The notes under the pieces are model-generated. The model worked only from the letters and a program-made list of their open reading frames with translations, made no database searches and was not told where the DNA came from. Position numbers and translations under genes: made by a program. Positions 33,745 through 43,335 of a stretch of 64,000 bases of DNA are shown here, in pieces; position 1 is the first letter of the stretch; the number at the start of each line of letters is the position of its first letter. This DNA is from Desulfurivibrio dismutans (GTDB lineage Bacteria; Desulfobacterota; Desulfobulbia; Desulfobulbales; Desulfurivibrionaceae). The stretch spans positions 62,001-126,000 of the forward strand of contig NZ_JARGDQ010000001.1 in assembly GCF_029210385.1 (NCBI RefSeq), written 5' to 3'.

Positions 33745-35369
33745 TGAAGGTGCGCCAATTGTTCAAAGCGGCGGCGGTTGATTATACGGTGCTGGCCGGG
33801 CGGGAAGACGGGGCACCGGAGGTAACGTCGGTCACCGCTGATTCGCGCCGGGCTGGTCCCGGTTCGCTTTTTGTGGCTTTGCCGGGTACCCGGGTGGATG
33901 GCCATGACTATCTCGCTGCCGCAGTGAAGCAGGGTTGCCGGGTAGTGCTCTGCAAGACGGGCTGCCGTACGCCGGTGGGGCAGGGGGGGGAAGTGCTGCA
34001 TCTGGCCACCGCCGATACCCGGGCCGCTTTTGGCCGGTTGTGTGCGGCATTACGCGGTTTCCCGGCGCGGGAGATGACGATGATCGGCATCACCGGCACC
34101 AATGGCAAGACCACCGCCTCCTATCTGCTGGAAGAGTTGATCCGCCAGTCAGGCGGAGAGCCCGGAGTGATCGGCACGGTCAATTACCGTTACCGGCACC
34201 GGGTGATGCCGGCCACCCATACCACGCCGGATCCGGAAAGTCTGCAGCAGTTGTTGCGGGAGATGGCCGATGCCGGGGTAAGCCATGTGGTCATGGAAGT
34301 TTCATCCCATGCTCTGGAGCAGCAACGGGTGGCGGGCATTGCCTTCGATGTCGCGCTGTTCACCAATCTCAGCCACGAGCATCTGGATTACCATGGCGAT
34401 ATGGCCAGTTACTTTGCCGGCAAGAAACGTCTGTTTGATCATTATTTAAAGCCCGGTGGGGCGGCAGTAGTGCTGGACGGCCGGGCTGAACAGGATGATG
34501 CGGCAGGCGATGTCTGGAATCAAAGGCTGATTGCGGAGCTGTTGCCCAGGGTCATACCGGCAACCGCCAGTCGTCGGCCCCAGCCTGGAGAGTTGCGGTT
34601 GTGGCGCTGTGGCGCCCGGGGGGCAGAACTGCGCTTGTTGCGCCGCCGTCTGAGCCTGGTCGGCATTGAAGCGGAGCTACATAGTGAGGCCGGGGAATGG
34701 CAACTGCGCTCTACCCTGGTGGGCGACTTTAATCTGGATAATCTCTTGGGGGTGGCCGGGGTCGGCCTGGCCTTGGGGATGAGCCCCGAAACCATCGCCG
34801 CAGCTTTGGGTGGAGCGTCGCCGCCCCCTGGTCGTTTGGAGCGTTTCAGTTCCGGCCGCGGGGTGGAGGTGCTGGTGGATTACGCCCACACCCCCGATGC
34901 CCTGGGGCATGTACTGAAGGCCTTGCGTGAGTTGACCCCGGGCCGGCTGATCGTTGTTTTTGGCTGTGGTGGCGACCGGGATCAGGTCAAGCGCCCGCTG
35001 ATGGGGCAAGTTGCTGCCGGGTTGGCGGACATCGTGGTTCTCACCTCGGACAACCCCCGCAGTGAACAGCCGGCCGCCATCATGGCTGATATCCAGCGGG
35101 GTCTTGAAGGGGCGGGAGTCCGGCGGGGGCGGTTGGAAAACCTGTTGAAAGGCGAAAGGGGCGAGGCGAGAAAATGCCGGGGCTACGACCTGCTGGTCTC
35201 CCGTCGCCAGGCAATTCGGGACACTATTTTTCACGCTCGACTCGGGGATGTGGTGCTGGTTTGCGGTAAGGGTCATGAAACCACGCAGGTGATCGCGGGT
35301 CGCTGTCTGATGTTTGACGATCGGCAGGAGGTAAGAGAACAACTGGCGGTAATGACCCAGGCGGGTTAG
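33744..35369 (+). CDS. murE: UDP-MurNAc-tripeptide (meso-DAP) ligase, 541 aa
   Basis: Adds the third residue of the stem peptide. Mur-ligase ATP motif GITGTNGKTTASYLLEEL near residue 116, carbamylated-Lys region, and DNPR in TSDNPRSEQ near residue 435, the signature that selects meso-diaminopimelate. The start overlaps the ftsI stop by 1 base. Confidence 0.95.
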   Translation: MKVRQLFKAAAVDYTVLAGREDGAPEVTSVTADSRRAGPGSLFVALPGTRVDGHDYLAAAVKQGCRVVLCKTGCRTPVGQGGEVLHLATADTRAAFGRLCAALRGFPAREMTMIGITGTNGKTTASYLLEELIRQSGGEPGVIGTVNYRYRHRVMPATHTTPDPESLQQLLREMADAGVSHVVMEVSSHALEQQRVAGIAFDVALFTNLSHEHLDYHGDMASYFAGKKRLFDHYLKPGGAAVVLDGRAEQDDAAGDVWNQRLIAELLPRVIPATASRRPQPGELRLWRCGARGAELRLLRRRLSLVGIEAELHSEAGEWQLRSTLVGDFNLDNLLGVAGVGLALGMSPETIAAALGGASPPPGRLERFSSGRGVEVLVDYAHTPDALGHVLKALRELTPGRLIVVFGCGGDRDQVKRPLMGQVAAGLADIVVLTSDNPRSEQPAAIMADIQRGLEGAGVRRGRLENLLKGERGEARKCRGYDLLVSRRQAIRDTIFHARLGDVVLVCGKGHETTQVIAGRCLMFDDRQEVREQLAVMTQAG

Positions 35370-35444
35370 AATGCAAGCTTTTTACTTCGTCAAAAAAATA
35401 AGGGGTTGCTGCATGCTTGCCAATTTTATTCAAGAGGGGGAGAA

Positions 35445-36956
35445 ATGGAGCCGGCACGAACTTTGAGCGAGCGCCAGCCGCGGTGGCGAGCCTGTCGGCG
35501 GGCGGAATTCGGCTACGGCTTTGCTTTGGCCCAGAATCCGGTATGGACCCTGGACCAGGTTTTGCTGGCCACCGGCGGTCGTCTGTGGGGGAATTGCACG
35601 GAGGCGGTTTTTCGCCTGGTTTCGGCCGACAGCCGAACCATCGAAGCGGGTGATCTTTTCATCGCCCTGCGGGGAGAAAATTTTGATGGCCACCAGTTTG
35701 CGGCGGAGGTTATTCACAAAGGGGCTGCCGGCCTGGTGCTGGAAAAGACCCCGACGGAGCCGGTACCGGTACCGGTGGTGCTGGTCCCTGATACTTTGCA
35801 GGCCCTGGGGGATCTGGCCCATTACCGCCGGTTGCAAATGAAAGAGCTGACCGTGCTGGCCATTACCGGCAGTTCCGGTAAGACAACGGTTAAGGAGATG
35901 ACCGCCGCCGTCATGGAGCAGGGGTGGGGTCGGCAACGGGTTTTAAAAACTCGGGGTAATCTCAATAACCTCATCGGTCTGCCCCTTTCCTTGTTGCCGG
36001 TGGATGCGCACCATCAGGCGGCGGTGCTGGAGATGGGAATGAATCGCTTTGGCGAGATTGCCCGGATGACGGAAATTGCCCAGCCGGATATTGCCTGTAT
36101 CACCAATGTTCAGGAAGCCCATTTGGCCGGGCTGGTTGATGTCGACGGGGTGGCCCGGGCCAAAGGGGAATTGTTTTGTGGCATGCGTCCCTGGACCACG
36201 CTGGTGGTCAACCGGGACGACCCCAGAGTATGGCGGCTGGCCGACAAACTGCCCCAGCGCCGGATTACCTTCGGCCGCAAACCCGGCGCCATGGTGCGGG
36301 CCACCCATTTGCGCAGTCGGGGTGAGGAAGGCATGAGCTTTACCCTGACCATCGCCGATCAGTGGCGGGGACGGGTGAAGATCACGGCGCTGGGGGCTCA
36401 CAACGTGCAGAATGCCTTGACGGCCGCCGCCCTGGCCGTGGCTGCCGGGCTTGAACCGCGGGAGATCGTGGCTGGCCTGGAAAGTTATCGGCCATTTGCC
36501 AAGCGGCTGCGGATTCAGCCTTTTGTTGCCGGGCTGAAACTGATTGATGATTCCTACAACGCCAACCCTTCATCCATGCTGGCCGCCCTTGAGACGGTGC
36601 ATAACCTCCGTCGTAACCGCAAGGTAGTGGCGATCCTGGGAGACATGCTGGAACTGGGCAGCCATGGCTCGGCGGCCCATCGCTTTATCGGCGAGAAAGT
36701 GGCCCGGCTTGGTTTTGATTACCTCCTGACGGTGGGTGAGTTTGCCGGTGAGACGGCTCGCGCCGCCCGTCGGGCCGGGATGGATGCCGGCCGGGTACGG
36801 GCCTGTGTCGATAAAAAGGAAATCGGCGCCTGGCTGTTGGAGGCGGCGGCCAAAGGCAAACTTAAAACCGATGATCTGGTGCTGCTCAAAGCCTCCCGCG
36901 GCATGCAAATGGAAACCATCGTTGAGGCCCTGAGTGCCGGGCGGGAGCAGGGGTAA
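35445..36956 (+). CDS. murF: UDP-MurNAc-tripeptide D-Ala-D-Ala ligase, 503 aa
   Basis: Adds D-Ala-D-Ala to finish the pentapeptide. Mur-ligase ATP motif AITGSSGKTTVKEMTAAV near residue 139, MGMNRFGEI, DSYNANPSSMLAALE and GDMLELG follow. ATG 35445 (MEPARTL) has GAGGGGGAG upstream; the ATG 13 codons earlier lacks one. The N-terminal 25 residues are Arg-rich and outside the usual fold. The stop overlaps mraY by 1 base. Confidence 0.95.
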   Translation: MEPARTLSERQPRWRACRRAEFGYGFALAQNPVWTLDQVLLATGGRLWGNCTEAVFRLVSADSRTIEAGDLFIALRGENFDGHQFAAEVIHKGAAGLVLEKTPTEPVPVPVVLVPDTLQALGDLAHYRRLQMKELTVLAITGSSGKTTVKEMTAAVMEQGWGRQRVLKTRGNLNNLIGLPLSLLPVDAHHQAAVLEMGMNRFGEIARMTEIAQPDIACITNVQEAHLAGLVDVDGVARAKGELFCGMRPWTTLVVNRDDPRVWRLADKLPQRRITFGRKPGAMVRATHLRSRGEEGMSFTLTIADQWRGRVKITALGAHNVQNALTAAALAVAAGLEPREIVAGLESYRPFAKRLRIQPFVAGLKLIDDSYNANPSSMLAALETVHNLRRNRKVVAILGDMLELGSHGSAAHRFIGEKVARLGFDYLLTVGEFAGETARAARRAGMDAGRVRACVDKKEIGAWLLEAAAKGKLKTDDLVLLKASRGMQMETIVEALSAGREQG

Positions 36957-38035
36957 TGCTTTATCATCTGCTTTATCCGCTGCATGAATACTTGAGCGTG
37001 CTCAACGTTTTCCGGTACATCACCTTTCGTTGTATCGGGGCGGCGCTGACCGCTTTTTTCATGGTGCTGGTGTTGGGGCCGCCTTTCATTGCCTGGCTCA
37101 AGGCCCGCCAGATCGGCCAGGTGATCCGGGAGAACGGGCCGGAGAGTCATTACTCTAAAAGCGGGGTCCCCACCATGGGCGGCTTGTTGATCCTGGCCGC
37201 AGTGGCGGTAACCACCCTGCTCTGGGTCGACCTTGGCAACCGTTTTGTATGGCTGATCCTGGCGGTATTGCTCTGGTTTGGGGCCATTGGAGCCTACGAT
37301 GACTGGCGCAAGATCCACAAGCAAAACAGCCAGGGCTTGGGCGTGCGGGGCAAGCTGCTGCTACAGGCCGCCGGGGCCGGGTCGGCGATGGCGGTTATGT
37401 TCTGGTTGCCCGGCTTTGACGGCCATTTGAGCTTTCCTTTTTTCAAGGAATTCCGGCCGGACTTGGGCGTCTGGTACTGCCTGTTCGCCCTGTTGGTGGT
37501 GGTGGGGGCCTCCAATGCGGTTAACCTTACCGACGGTCTGGATGGCCTGGTCACCGGCCCGGTGGTAATAACCGGCACAGTTTATCTGGTCTTTTCATAT
37601 CTGGCCGGGCATGCGGTGCTGGCTTCTTATCTCCAGATCCCGCATGTGCCGGGAGCAGGAGAAGTAGCAGTGTTCAGCGGTGCTTTGGTGGGAGCCTGCT
37701 TGGGGTTCCTGTGGTTCAACACCTTCCCGGCCCAGGTTTTCATGGGAGATACCGGTTCCTTGGGCATTGGCGCGGCGTTGGGGATGGTGGCGATTATTAC
37801 CAAGCAGGAGTTTCTGCTGGCCATGGTTGGAGGGATCTTCGTCCTGGAGGCGCTGTCGGTTATTCTCCAGGTGGGATTTTTTAAGCTGAGCGGGGGTAAA
37901 AGAATTTTTTTAATGGCCCCCTTTCATCACCATTTTGAGAAAAAAGGCTGGCAGGAACCCAAAATTGTGGTTCGCTTCTGGATTATCTCCATTGTGCTGG
38001 GGCTGTTGGCCATTGCCACCCTGAAGTTGAGATAA
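36956..38035 (+). CDS. mraY: phospho-MurNAc-pentapeptide translocase, 359 aa
   Basis: Ten-helix inner-membrane enzyme making lipid I on undecaprenyl phosphate. Motifs: SKSGVPTMGGLLIL, AYDDWRKI, NLTDGLDGL, FMGDTGSLG and PFHHHFEKKGW. It lies between murF and murD as usual, but repeat copy E begins 1 base after its stop. Confidence 0.97.
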   Translation: MLYHLLYPLHEYLSVLNVFRYITFRCIGAALTAFFMVLVLGPPFIAWLKARQIGQVIRENGPESHYSKSGVPTMGGLLILAAVAVTTLLWVDLGNRFVWLILAVLLWFGAIGAYDDWRKIHKQNSQGLGVRGKLLLQAAGAGSAMAVMFWLPGFDGHLSFPFFKEFRPDLGVWYCLFALLVVVGASNAVNLTDGLDGLVTGPVVITGTVYLVFSYLAGHAVLASYLQIPHVPGAGEVAVFSGALVGACLGFLWFNTFPAQVFMGDTGSLGIGAALGMVAIITKQEFLLAMVGGIFVLEALSVILQVGFFKLSGGKRIFLMAPFHHHFEKKGWQEPKIVVRFWIISIVLGLLAIATLKLR

Positions 38036-38036
38036 A

Positions 38037-38146
38037 GGTAATCGTCCAGCAGCACCGCATCTTCGGGCGATCAGCCAAGCTTGCGTACAGGGGGTACGCG
38101 GCGCTTGGCTGCTTACCCGAACCTGCGGCACTGCTGAACGATTACC
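38037..38146. repeat. dispersed palindromic repeat, copy E, inside the dcw operon
   Basis: 110-bp imperfect palindrome, outer arms GGTAATCGT/ACGATTACC, inner blocks CAGCAGCACCGCATCTTC and GAACCTGCGGCACTGCTG, centre TTGCGTACAGGGGGTACGC. It lies in the mraY-murD gap, where transcription must pass through it. Confidence 0.85.
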
Positions 38147-38222
38147 GCTCCGTTAATTTAGTAGGTTATTGGCCCGGTTGAACTGTTGAGTCGGAAAAAT
38201 GGGCGACGGTAAAGGTGAGAAA

Positions 38223-39689
38223 ATGAACTCCCCGGTGAATCTGGAAGGAAAACATGTGCTGGTGGTGGGCCTGGGTAAATCCGGGATTGCGGCGGCGCGG
38301 TTCCTGTTGGCGCAGGGCGTCAGAATTTCGGTCTCCGAAGAGGGAAGGGCGATGGCGTCGAACAGCGAAACTGTGCAGTGGCTGCAGGCACGGGGAGTGT
38401 ATTGCGAAGTGGGAGGGCACTCGCCGGAGCTTTTTGCCGGGGTCGATGTTATCCTGTTGAGTCCCGGAGTGCCGCTGGATATCCCTGCCCTGGCAATGGC
38501 CCGGGCCGCCGGGGTGCCGATCATCGGCGAACTGGCCCTGGCTTCGCGCTATCTCCGTACCCCGGTGATTGCCGTTACTGGCACCAACGGCAAGAGCACC
38601 GTTACCACCCTGATTGGTGATCTGCTGCGGGCCGCCGGTTATCAGGTTTTCGTTGGGGGTAACCTGGGCACTCCGCTGTGCAAATACCTGGCCGGCCCCC
38701 AAGAGGCGGACTGGGCAGTGCTGGAGGTGAGTAGCTTCCAGCTGGACAGTGCCGGCGATTTCTGCCCTGAGATCGGGGTGCTGCTCAATATTTCTCCGGA
38801 TCATCTCGACCGTTATCCCGATTACGCCGCCTACGCCGCCGCCAAATGGCGGCTGCTGGCCAACCAGGGATCGGAGCAGCGGGCGGTGATCAACCGTGAT
38901 GACCCGGAAATCGCCCGCCTGCTGGCGGCGGCGCCGCCGGCGGCCAGTGTGTTTAGCTTTGGCGGCCGGGGCTTTGCCGGGCCACTGGTGGTTGAAGAAA
39001 AAAATGGCGCGGTGCCCGGGGGAGCGGCCGGAGTTATCCGGCTTGGCCTGGCCGGGAAGAGTGAAGAGCACGAAGAGTACCCCTTGCCAGACAATGAGTT
39101 GGCGCTAGAACCAAACCGCCAGAATGCCCTGGCTGCGGTATTGGCGGCCCGCCTGGCCGGCTGCCCGCCGGCGGCGGTGGCGCCGGCCCTGGCCGCCTTT
39201 CGGGCGCTGCCCCATCGCCTGGCTTTGGTGGCGACGGTGGAAGGAGTGCGCTACTACGATGACTCCAAGGCCACCAACATCGGAGCGGTCAATTCGGCGC
39301 TGCAGGGGATCACCGGGCCGGTGGTGCTGATTGCCGGTGGGCTGGACAAAGGCGGTGACTACCGGTTGCTGCTGTCGGCGGTGCAGGAAAAGGTGCGGGC
39401 CGTAGTTTTGATCGGTTCGGCCCGGGAAAAAATGCGGGCCGCCCTGGCGCCGACGGTGCCGGTCACCGAGGCGGAAGACTTACCGGCGGCGGTACGGCTT
39501 GCCGCTAGTCTGGCGGCTCCTGGTGATGCGGTGCTGCTGTCCCCGGCCTGTGCCAGCTTCGATATGTTTACCAGTTATACCCAACGGGGTGAGGTTTTCC
39601 GCCGAGTAGTCCGGGAACTGGCGGTTAATGGTGACGGTGGCGGCGGTCTGCCGGGGCACTGCCCGGTGATGGAGGCGATGTTTGCATGA
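38223..39689 (+). CDS. murD: UDP-MurNAc-L-Ala D-Glu ligase, 488 aa
   Basis: Adds D-glutamate. Rossmann start VLVVGLGKSGIAAARFL, ATP motif AVTGTNGKSTVTTLIGDLL near residue 118, NISPDHLDRY, and DSKATNIGAVNSAL. ATG 38223 has AAGGTGAG upstream; an ATG eight codons earlier is possible. The last bases overlap an 18-codon ORF (ATGA at 39686). Confidence 0.95.
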   Translation: MNSPVNLEGKHVLVVGLGKSGIAAARFLLAQGVRISVSEEGRAMASNSETVQWLQARGVYCEVGGHSPELFAGVDVILLSPGVPLDIPALAMARAAGVPIIGELALASRYLRTPVIAVTGTNGKSTVTTLIGDLLRAAGYQVFVGGNLGTPLCKYLAGPQEADWAVLEVSSFQLDSAGDFCPEIGVLLNISPDHLDRYPDYAAYAAAKWRLLANQGSEQRAVINRDDPEIARLLAAAPPAASVFSFGGRGFAGPLVVEEKNGAVPGGAAGVIRLGLAGKSEEHEEYPLPDNELALEPNRQNALAAVLAARLAGCPPAAVAPALAAFRALPHRLALVATVEGVRYYDDSKATNIGAVNSALQGITGPVVLIAGGLDKGGDYRLLLSAVQEKVRAVVLIGSAREKMRAALAPTVPVTEAEDLPAAVRLAASLAAPGDAVLLSPACASFDMFTSYTQRGEVFRRVVRELAVNGDGGGGLPGHCPVMEAMFA

Positions 39690-39742
39690 AAAGGCTGGTG
39701 GGAACATACCTGGCGGTGCCGGCCTCTGCGAGGAGAGGCTGA
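39686..39742 (+). other. 18-codon ORF in the ftsW slot between murD and murG
   Basis: MKRLVGTYLAVPASARRG, starting in an ATGA overlap with murD and ending in a TGATG overlap with murG. ftsW normally lies here. It may be a remnant of ftsW, or only a re-initiation relay that couples murD to murG translation. It has no recognisable FtsW sequence. Confidence 0.35.
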
Positions 39743-40878
39743 TGGCCGTCAGACTGGTGATTACCGGTGGCGGCACCGGCGGCCATCTGTTCCCGGGGAT
39801 AGCCGTGGCCGATGAATTGTTGGCCCGCTATCCCGACAGCGAGGTGCTCTTCATTGGTACCGGCCGAGAGATCGATCGCCGGGCCTTGGCGGATAAGCCT
39901 TATCGTCAGGCCACTCTCACCGGCAGTGGCCTAAAGGGGATCTCCTGGGCCGGCCAGATGGTCTCCCTGGCCAGGGTTCCGGTTGGGCTATGGCAGGCGT
40001 TGCTGCTGCTGCGGAAATTTAAGCCCCACTTGGTGCTGGGGGTTGGTGGCTATGTTACCGGGCCGGTGCTGCTGGCCGCTCGGGTGCTGGGAATAACGTC
40101 CTGTATTCACGAACAGAATTCGGTACCTGGGCTTACCAATCGCTTGCTGGGCCGTTTCGTCGACCGGGTGTTTCTCTCGCTGCCGGATCAGAGCGGTTAT
40201 TTCCCTGCGGCCAAGACCATCCTGGTGGGTAATCCACTGCGTCTGGAACTGCTGGCGGCGGCCAGGCAGGCCGAGATGACGGAGAGCAGCAAGGTTTCAC
40301 CGGCAAAGGAAAAAAAAATCACCAATCACCTGTTGGTGCTGGGGGGGAGCCAGGGAGCCCACCGGGTTAACCAATTGATGGTGGAGGCGGCCCGGTTGCT
40401 GGCCGCCCAGGGCATAACCCCGGCCATCCGACATCAGACCGGGCGTCATGACCAGGAGATGGCGACCGAACAGTACCATCAGGCCGGGGTTGAAGCCGAG
40501 GTGCAGACCTTTGTTAACGACATGGCCGCCGCTTACCTGGCCGCCGACCTGGTGGTCTCCCGAGCCGGGGCCACCACCCTGGCGGAGCTGGCCCTGTTCG
40601 GCAAACCGGCGTTGCTGATCCCATACCCCCACGCCGCCGATGATCATCAACGGCGCAATGCCGAGATCATGGTAAACCAGGGGGCGGCTCGGCTGTTGCC
40701 GGAAAAAGATCTGAGCCCCCGGGATCTGGCCGGGCAGATCAGGGAACTGCTGGCTGATGAAGAGGCCAGGATAAAAATGGCGGCTCAGGCCCGTAAAATG
40801 GCCCGGCCCCAGGCCGCCGCCGAAATCATCGCTCAGGGCCTGGCGGTGGGCGGAAATCGAGCAAGAGGGGAAAAATAA
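39742..40878 (+). CDS. murG: lipid II synthase MurG, 378 aa
   Basis: Peripheral membrane glycosyltransferase adding GlcNAc to lipid [22 protein letters not shown] at the start, [14 protein letters not shown], a central [15 protein letters not shown] and [31 protein letters not shown] at the UDP-binding site. GAGGAGAGG precedes ATG 39742. A charged insert of about 20 residues (KVSPAKEKK) sits before the second domain. Confidence 0.96.
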   Translation: MAVRLVITGGGTGGHLFPGIAVADELLARYPDSEVLFIGTGREIDRRALADKPYRQATLTGSGLKGISWAGQMVSLARVPVGLWQALLLLRKFKPHLVLGVGGYVTGPVLLAARVLGITSCIHEQNSVPGLTNRLLGRFVDRVFLSLPDQSGYFPAAKTILVGNPLRLELLAAARQAEMTESSKVSPAKEKKITNHLLVLGGSQGAHRVNQLMVEAARLLAAQGITPAIRHQTGRHDQEMATEQYHQAGVEAEVQTFVNDMAAAYLAADLVVSRAGATTLAELALFGKPALLIPYPHAADDHQRRNAEIMVNQGAARLLPEKDLSPRDLAGQIRELLADEEARIKMAAQARKMARPQAAAEIIAQGLAVGGNRARGEK

Positions 40879-40882
40879 CCAA

Positions 40883-42274
40883 ATGTATCGTAAAAATCAG
40901 CATATTCATTTTGTCGGCATCGGCGGCATAGGCATGAGTGGTATTGCTGAACTGCTGCTCAACCTGGGCTACCGGGTCAGCGGTTCAGATCTGCGGGAGA
41001 GCCGGATCACCAGGCGGTTGCGGGAGCTGGGCGGAGAGATCAACATCGGCCATGACCGCCGCTGGATTGCCAAAGCCGATGTGGTGGTGACCTCATCGGC
41101 GGTCAAATCGGATAATCCCGAGGTGGTGGCCGCCCATGAGGCCTTGGTCCCGGTGATTCCCCGGGCTGAGATGCTGGCTGAACTGATGCGACTCAAGGTC
41201 AACGGGATTGCCGTTGCCGGCAGCCACGGCAAAACCTCCACCACTTCCATGGCCGGCACCCTGCTGGCCGAGGCCGGGCTTGATCCCACGGTGGTAATCG
41301 GCGGCCAGGTCAACAGCTTCGGCTCCAACGCCAAACTGGGCGAGGGCGATTTTCTGGTGGCCGAAGCCGACGAGTCTGACGGCTCCTTTTTGAAGCTCTC
41401 GCCGGTGCTGGAGATCGTGACCAACATCGACCTGGAGCATGTGGATCATTATCATGACCTGGAGGCGGTCAAGGCGGCCTTTCTGGAGTTCATCAACCGG
41501 ATTCCCTTTTACGGTGCCGCCATTCTCTGCCTCGACGACCCCAATGTGGCCGCCCTGCTGCCCCTGGTGCGCAAACGCACCATTACCTACGGGCTGAGCA
41601 GCCAGGCCGATGTCCAGGCCCGGGAAATAGTCGCCCGCGGTTTTATCTCCCGCTTCGAGGTCTGGCAGCGAGGTCGACGGCTGGGGCAGGTGACCCTGGC
41701 GGTGCCGGGCCGGCACAACGTTTACAACGCCCTGGCGGTGATCGCCTTGGGTCTGGAGCTGGAAATCCCCTTCACCGTCATCGCCCGGGCTTTAAGCACC
41801 TACAGCGGGGTGCAGCGACGGCTGGAGGTCAAAGGTGAGGTTGACGGCATTACCGTGGTTGACGATTACGGGCATCATCCCACCGAAATCCGGGCCACCC
41901 TGGCGGCTATGCGTGAGGCCTGGCCCAAGCGCCGGCTGGTGGTGCTGTTTCAGCCTCACCGCTACAGCCGTACCGCCGGGCTGTTGCAGGATTTTTGTAC
42001 CTCTTTCCACGATGCCGATCTGTTGCTGCTGGACGATATCTATGCCGCCGGCGAGGATCCCATCGCCACGGTGGCCGGTGCGGCGCTGGCCCAAGCCATT
42101 CGCCGACACGGCCAGAAAGAGGTGGAATATGTGCCTGGCCTGATCGATCAGTCGGCGGCGGTGATGTCAATGCTGCGGCGCGGTGACGTGGTCCTGACCC
42201 TGGGGGCCGGTAATATTTGGCGGCTGGGAGAAAGCGTGCTCACCGCTTTATCGGCCAAGGACCAGGCGGCTTAG
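40883..42274 (+). CDS. murC: UDP-MurNAc L-Ala ligase, 463 aa
   Basis: First amino-acid ligase of the stem peptide. [20 protein letters not shown] motif [18 protein letters not shown] near residue 115, [24 protein letters not shown], and [10 protein letters not shown]. Only 4 bases follow murG. Its stop overlaps the murB GTG. Confidence 0.96.
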   Translation: MYRKNQHIHFVGIGGIGMSGIAELLLNLGYRVSGSDLRESRITRRLRELGGEINIGHDRRWIAKADVVVTSSAVKSDNPEVVAAHEALVPVIPRAEMLAELMRLKVNGIAVAGSHGKTSTTSMAGTLLAEAGLDPTVVIGGQVNSFGSNAKLGEGDFLVAEADESDGSFLKLSPVLEIVTNIDLEHVDHYHDLEAVKAAFLEFINRIPFYGAAILCLDDPNVAALLPLVRKRTITYGLSSQADVQAREIVARGFISRFEVWQRGRRLGQVTLAVPGRHNVYNALAVIALGLELEIPFTVIARALSTYSGVQRRLEVKGEVDGITVVDDYGHHPTEIRATLAAMREAWPKRRLVVLFQPHRYSRTAGLLQDFCTSFHDADLLLLDDIYAAGEDPIATVAGAALAQAIRRHGQKEVEYVPGLIDQSAAVMSMLRRGDVVLTLGAGNIWRLGESVLTALSAKDQAA

Positions 42275-43335
42275 TGGCGGCAGCGGGATGCGAATTGCTC
42301 CGGCGCTTGCCCGGAGATTGCCTGGCCGCGGCTGATCGCTGCCCCCTGTTCTCTGAAAACTGGTCCGGTGCGTTGCGTCGACATGAACCCCTGGCTCCTT
42401 TGACCACCTTCAAGGTGGGCGGACCGGCGGCGATTACGGCTCGCCCCAGTGACTTACGGGAGTTGACGGTGCTGCTGGCGATTCTCCAGCGCCAGGGTTG
42501 CCCCTGGCGGGTGCTTGGCCGGGGGAGCAATCTGCTGGTGGCCGACCGGGGCTATGCCGGGGTGGCCATTGTGCTGGATCGGCGCTTGGGTAAAATCGAG
42601 CTTTTGCCGGTTACGCCAGCGATGGGGCGGCCCCAGGAAAATGTTTACCTGGTAAGGGTGGAGGCCGGCTGCAGCCTGGCGGCCTTGCTGAACTGGACGA
42701 TCAGGAACGGTTTGGGGGGGCTGGAATTCCTGGCTGGTATTCCCGGCAGCATTGGCGGCGCCGTGGTAATGAACGCTGGGGCCTTTGGGCAATCGCTGGG
42801 CGAAAAAGTAGTGGCCCTGGAGCTGGTTTCCGCCTCCGGGACTAGAACGGCGGCCCCGTCCCGCCCCGGCTTACGAGCGGCAGCCGTTTTGGGGGGAAAA
42901 GTGCCAGCCGAGCAAATGGGACCAAAGCTTGAAATCAGTTTCACTTACCGCCACTTGCAAGGCCTGGCCCCGTTTGAGGTGGTCGGGGCGGCCATTCTGG
43001 CCGTGGAGCCCAAGCCGGCGGCGGAAATAAAAAAAAATGTCCGGCGGCATCTGGGCCGGCGTCGGGCCGCGCAGCCCGGGGGGGTTGCCAGTGCCGGTTC
43101 ATTTTTCAAAAACCCCCCCGGGGATTACGCCGGTCGCCTGATCGAAGCGGCGGGGTTGAAAGGGAGACGGGTGGGGCGGGCCGAAGTCTCGCCGGCCCAC
43201 GCCAATTTTCTGGTCAACCTGGGTGGAGCCCGGGCTGAGGACCTGCACGCGCTGGCGGTCCGGGTGCAGGATGAAGTGCGGCGGCACAGCGGGGTGGAAC
43301 TGAAACCGGAGGTTCATTTACTGGGGTTTGAATGA
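42274..43335 (+). CDS. murB: UDP-N-acetylenolpyruvoylglucosamine reductase, 353 aa
   Basis: FAD enzyme making UDP-MurNAc. TTFKVGGPA, LGRGSNLLVADRGYAG, GLEFLAGIPGSIGGAVVMNAGAFG and SAGSFFKNPPGDYAGRLIEAAGLKG give the type I FAD site and the catalytic Ser. I place the start at GTG 42274, overlapping the murC TAG (TAGTG). This leaves a roughly 40-residue lead before the fold, longer than usual, so a later start is possible. Confidence 0.93.
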   Translation: MAAAGCELLRRLPGDCLAAADRCPLFSENWSGALRRHEPLAPLTTFKVGGPAAITARPSDLRELTVLLAILQRQGCPWRVLGRGSNLLVADRGYAGVAIVLDRRLGKIELLPVTPAMGRPQENVYLVRVEAGCSLAALLNWTIRNGLGGLEFLAGIPGSIGGAVVMNAGAFGQSLGEKVVALELVSASGTRTAAPSRPGLRAAAVLGGKVPAEQMGPKLEISFTYRHLQGLAPFEVVGAAILAVEPKPAAEIKKNVRRHLGRRRAAQPGGVASAGSFFKNPPGDYAGRLIEAAGLKGRRVGRAEVSPAHANFLVNLGGARAEDLHALAVRVQDEVRRHSGVELKPEVHLLGFE

